This document shows, one piece after another, positions 9,099-11,311 of a stretch of 11,311 bases of DNA. Below the pieces are notes generated by a model. The model searched no databases. It worked only from the letters and a program-made list of their open reading frames with translations, and had not been told where the DNA came from. The DNA comes from Fimbriimonas sp. GTDB lineage: Bacteria > Armatimonadota > Fimbriimonadia > Fimbriimonadales > Fimbriimonadaceae. The stretch's first letter is position 1. Every line of letters starts with the position of its first letter. Position numbers and translations under genes: made by a program. The stretch lies in contig JAUJNV010000095.1 in NCBI GenBank assembly GCA_030447945.1, positions 1 to 11,311 of the forward strand, written 5' to 3'.

Positions 9099-9126
9099 GG
9101 CCCCTCGCGCCGCGGCGCGAGGGGCC
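9099..9126 (-). terminator. Intrinsic terminator of the 9151-9489 gene
   Basis: A 12-bp perfect stem (9099-9110 with 9115-9126, loop CGCG). On the minus strand it is followed directly by TTTT and then CAGTTT. It lies 24 bases beyond the stop of the minus-strand hypothetical gene and isolates that gene from groES. Confidence 0.85.
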
Positions 9127-9150
9127 CGTTGGCCCTTCCTTCCCCAAGCC

Positions 9151-9489
9151 CTACCGTACGAAGTGAATTTGCGGGTCTTCGATCTTGTCGAGGAGCATGA
9201 GCGACACCACCGGCATGGGCCGGCCCTTGGCGATCTCCCGCGCCTCGTCAAAGGACAATTCGCAGCTCGCCATGCCGCTCAGCTCGATCCACTCCGCGAA
9301 GCGGAACGCGCCCGACTCGCCGCTGAAGCAGGCGAGGCCGTGGACGCCCTGGTGGCAAAAGCACCCGTAGCGGTCGCTCGCGGGGTGGTGCAACACGTAG
9401 AGCGTGTCGGGAAAGGTGTCTTCCAGTCCAAGGGTCGGCAGGTTCAGCGTCTGGGTCATGGCTTCTGTGCGATGCTCCGTCTTGCCCAT
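9151..9489 (-). CDS. Hypothetical protein, about 112 aa
   Basis: I do not recognise a named function. The protein is soluble, with no signal peptide or TM segment. It has a strand-helix pattern: DTLYVLHHPASDRYGCF, then GLACFSGESGAFRFAEWI, FDEAREIAKG, and the closing VVSLMLLDKIEDPQIHFV. A short strand, a 'Phe, residue set, Ala, helix' segment and a second strand are reminiscent of small DUF3110/SseB-like domains, but this is only a resemblance by eye. Three Cys residues are present, two in GCFCHQG. The start may be ATG 9489 or ATG 9459 (MTQTLNLPTLG); GGAG lies 12 bases before the second, and neither is decisive. A clear terminator follows. Confidence 0.75.
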   Translation of the reverse strand: MGKTEHRTEAMTQTLNLPTLGLEDTFPDTLYVLHHPASDRYGCFCHQGVHGLACFSGESGAFRFAEWIELSGMASCELSFDEAREIAKGRPMPVVSLMLLDKIEDPQIHFVR

Positions 9490-9608
9490 CTTATTGGCCT
9501 AATTACAGCGTTGCCAAGGGTCAAAGGCCCATCCTCAAGAAATTGCGCTATCTTTCGCAGGAAGATTCGTGGTTCTGACGCGCCAGGGCCCGCAGAATCA
9601 CCCTCTGG

Positions 9609-9614
9609 TACAAT
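9609..9614 (+). promoter_or_regulatory. Possible -10 element of the tRNA gene
   Basis: TACAAT, preceded by TGG (near an extended -10), with its end 10 bases before the mature tRNA 5' end. No good -35 sequence is seen at normal spacing. It is the only promoter-like element directly upstream. Confidence 0.4.
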
Positions 9615-9624
9615 CTTTTTTCAC

Positions 9625-9700
9625 CCGGACGTAGCTCAATGGATAGAGCATCAGTCTTCGGAACTGAGGGTTGGGGGTTCGAGTCCCTTCGTCCGGGCCA
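9625..9700 (+). tRNA. tRNA-Arg (anticodon TCG)
   Basis: Complete cloverleaf. The acceptor CCGGACG (9625-9631) pairs with CGTCCGG (9690-9696). T8-A9 are followed by a GCTC/GAGC D-stem, a TCAGT/ACTGA anticodon stem around CTTCGGA (anticodon TCG, reading CGA and by wobble possibly other CGN codons), and a T-arm with loop TTCGAGT. The T-stem has two G-T pairs. Discriminator G is followed by a genome-encoded CCA at 9698-9700. The first acceptor pair is C-G, and C9624 could also pair with the discriminator base G9697. Confidence 0.93.
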
Positions 9701-10363
9701 CTAGAAAGCGCAGCCTGACGTCTTTTTCTTCGGGGCGTACTCAGGGTCGAAGGGCGTCTCCTTCGTGCCGCTGGCTTTCGCCATCAGAGAGTTCATATCC
9801 TTCAGGATGTCCGTCGAGTAGCCGGGCCACATCTTTAGAATCCGGCCCCCGGGCATGAGCAGGGCGCTGTAAACGGAGTTCTTCGCGTCGAAGGCCCGAA
9901 TGATCTTTTTCTCCGGGTCCGGCACCACCGGATAGCGGGTCAGCATGCGCACCGACCACTCGCGCGCCTTCTCCGTACCGGCGTCGGTCACGCTCACGAA
10001 CTCGATCCTTTCGCCGTGGCGCTTGGCGAGCTTGCGAAACAGCGGCTCCGCGTCGACGCTGCACGGACAGCCGTCGAGGACGAACATCACGAACTGCGGG
10101 CGGCGCCCGTCCTGGGGCGCGATGCGCACGAGTTTGCCCGCGTGGTCGGCGGTATCGAAGGCAGGCATGGACTTCCCCCCTTGCAGCCCCGTCTCCCGGA
10201 GCATCTCCTTCGTCACGGGATGGTCCTTCTTGCTGAAGTCGATGCCGGACTCCATCTGGGAAGTGGAGACTCCGATGACGGGCGGTCGGGACGAGAAGGC
10301 TAGCCACGTGCCTCCAAGGGCGATGGCCAGGCCGACGGGCGCGGCGATGAGGGAAGGTCTCAT
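9701..10363 (-). CDS. Exported or membrane-anchored redoxin (thioredoxin-fold) protein, 220 aa
   Basis: The protein has a hydrophobic N-terminus (residues 5-23, no lipobox Cys) followed by a thioredoxin-fold AhpC/TSA-type region. FVMFVLDGCPCSVDAEPLF at 91-109 places a CPC pair (Cys99, Cys101) at the usual active-site position after the first core strand. A second strand IEFVSVTD, the cis-Pro-region counterpart YPVVPDP and a GGRILKMWPGY strand-helix follow. The C-terminus ends SGCAF, giving a third Cys at 218. The spacing is CxC, not CxxC, so a redox role is likely but peroxidase versus disulfide exchange is open. ATG 10363 has AGAGGTG (complement of 10369-10375) at good spacing. The stop codon touches the tRNA 3' end. 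Confidence 0.85.
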   Translation of the reverse strand: MRPSLIAAPVGLAIALGGTWLAFSSRPPVIGVSTSQMESGIDFSKKDHPVTKEMLRETGLQGGKSMPAFDTADHAGKLVRIAPQDGRRPQFVMFVLDGCPCSVDAEPLFRKLAKRHGERIEFVSVTDAGTEKAREWSVRMLTRYPVVPDPEKKIIRAFDAKNSVYSALLMPGGRILKMWPGYSTDILKDMNSLMAKASGTKETPFDPEYAPKKKTSGCAF

Positions 10364-10485
10364 GCTCTCACCTCTGTCTACGCAGGACGGACCCTCGATG
10401 GCCTCAAACCAACCCTGGTAGCGGCAGGGCGGAGCAAGAAGACGGGGGCGGGGGGAGGGAGCGAGGATCAGATACTCTAAGGGGC
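10364..10485. promoter_or_regulatory. Divergent intergenic region between the redoxin and RhaD-type genes
   Basis: 122 bases between two divergent starts must hold both promoters. The redoxin side has a good ribosome-binding site; the aldolase side has only GATACT and an AAGGGG hard against the ATG. No clear operator palindrome is seen. Confidence 0.35.
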
Positions 10486-11244
10486 ATGATCCGCGAGCCC
10501 GCCGAACTTATTCCGAGCCTCTGGGATAACCGCCAAGCCCCCCAAGACCCCGTCGACCTCCTGGTTTACGCATCGAACCTCCTGGGGCGCGATCCGAGGG
10601 TCACCAACTTCGGCGGAGGGAACTCCAGCTCGAAGGTCAAGATGCCCGATCCGCTGACCGGAGAACCCGTCGACGTGCTGTGGGTCAAGGGCTCGGGTGG
10701 GGACCTTGGGACGGCCAGGCGCGCCGGGTTCGCCGCCCTCTACCTCGAAAAGGTGCTCTCGATGGAGGCCCGCTATGAGAACGCGCGGGGAGGCAGTGTG
10801 GGCCAGAGGCCCCGGCTGAGCGAAGACGAGATCGTTCCCCTCTATCGCCAGGCCACTTTCGACCTCAACCCGGCCGCTCCCTCCATCGACACCCCCCTCC
10901 ACGCGTTCGTCCCCTACGCCTGCGTCTCTCACATGCATCCCGACGCGGTGATCGCCGTCGCGGCCTCGCGCGATGCCGAGCGTCTGACGCGCGAGATCTA
11001 CGGTGACCAGATGGGCTGGCTGCCCTGGAAGCGTCCGGGCTTTGAACTGGGCCTCATGCTCCGAGACCTCATCGAAGAGAACCCGGGGATCAATTCGGCG
11101 ATGATGGGCTCCCACGGCTTCATCTGCTGGGCGGACAACTGGGAGGAGTGCTATGGGCTCACGTTGCGCCTCATCAACCGCGCGGCGGAGTCTATCGAGC
11201 AGCGTGGCGATGGCATCCGCGCCTTCGGGGCAGCCGTCCGTTAG
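10486..11244 (+). CDS. RhaD-type class II aldolase domain (rhamnulose-phosphate aldolase/dehydrogenase N-terminal half), possibly interrupted
   Basis: Class II aldolase/adducin fold, most like the N-terminal domain of the bifunctional rhamnulose-1-phosphate aldolase/short-chain dehydrogenase (RhaD/RhaE type, normally about 650-700 aa). Such enzymes cleave rhamnulose-1-phosphate to dihydroxyacetone phosphate and lactaldehyde, which the C-terminal domain can oxidise. Visible motifs: NFGGGNSSSK (41-50), WVKGSGGDLG (66-75), HAFVPYACVSHMHPD (139-153) with His149 and His151 as metal ligands, and GSHG at 208-211 with the third His. The ATG at 10486 has GGGG only one base upstream and no well-spaced ribosome-binding site. 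TAG 11242-11244 ends the frame where the linker should begin. The same frame then continues R-DGRRT...LVTQLRGSLIT to the window end, resembling the family's linker, so the stop may be a mutation or an error. Confidence 0.85.
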   Translation: MIREPAELIPSLWDNRQAPQDPVDLLVYASNLLGRDPRVTNFGGGNSSSKVKMPDPLTGEPVDVLWVKGSGGDLGTARRAGFAALYLEKVLSMEARYENARGGSVGQRPRLSEDEIVPLYRQATFDLNPAAPSIDTPLHAFVPYACVSHMHPDAVIAVAASRDAERLTREIYGDQMGWLPWKRPGFELGLMLRDLIEENPGINSAMMGSHGFICWADNWEECYGLTLRLINRAAESIEQRGDGIRAFGAAVR

Positions 11245-11311
11245 AGGCACCGCGACGGACGCAGGACGTGTCTCGACCTGGTCACTCAGTTGCGGGGCTC
11301 GCTGATCACCG

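Noticed and set aside
8941..9858. 305-codon open frame on the plus strand
   Set aside because: It runs through the groES promoter, a terminator, the antisense of the 9151-9489 gene and the tRNA; no family motif.

Overview
The window is high-GC bacterial DNA, probably from a metagenome-derived genome of an Acidobacteriota-like lineage. That placement is an inference from GC content, GroEL style and the heptamer-rich intergenic DNA; nothing in the window proves it. The right half (about 6690-11311) is clean and gene-dense. The left half is dominated by one large inverted repeat.

Left half (1-6691). Positions 1-2840 and 3996-6691 are the two arms, in opposite orientation, around a unique loop of about 1.15 kb. 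Each arm carries the same set: a Uma2-family (PD-(D/E)XK fold) protein, a small two-TM bacterial PH-domain protein (YdbS-like), a large multi-PH membrane protein (YdbT-like), a 165-bp intergenic element built of facing heptamer arrays, and the start of an Fpg/Nei-type DNA glycosylase gene. In the left arm the Uma2, YdbS-like and most of the YdbT-like frames are intact up to about 1990. After that point, and over the whole right arm, the genes are broken by dozens of small indels although stretches of more than 100 bp match perfectly. The right arm is about 140 bp shorter than the left. This looks more like a fold-back (hairpin) assembly or uncorrected long-read error than an old duplication, but a real inverted duplication cannot be excluded from sequence alone. 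The loop holds the rest of the broken glycosylase and an AT-richer piece with no recognisable gene.

Right half. groES and groL lie on the minus strand behind a near-consensus promoter and a variant CIRCE (HrcA) operator. A perfect 17-bp hairpin separates groL from the minus-strand Uma2 start. If the inverted repeat is an artefact, the real order on that strand is groES-groL-uma2-ydbS-ydbT-fpg. Further right are a minus-strand hypothetical protein of about 112 aa with its own terminator, a plus-strand tRNA-Arg(TCG), a convergent minus-strand exported or anchored redoxin-like protein whose stop codon touches the tRNA CCA end, and, divergent from it, the N-terminal aldolase half of a RhaD-type rhamnulose-phosphate aldolase/dehydrogenase. 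The aldolase frame ends at a stop after which the same frame still reads like the family.

I do not see a convincing new biological system. The points most worth checking are the inverted repeat, the heptamer element, the altered CIRCE and the interrupted RhaD-like gene.
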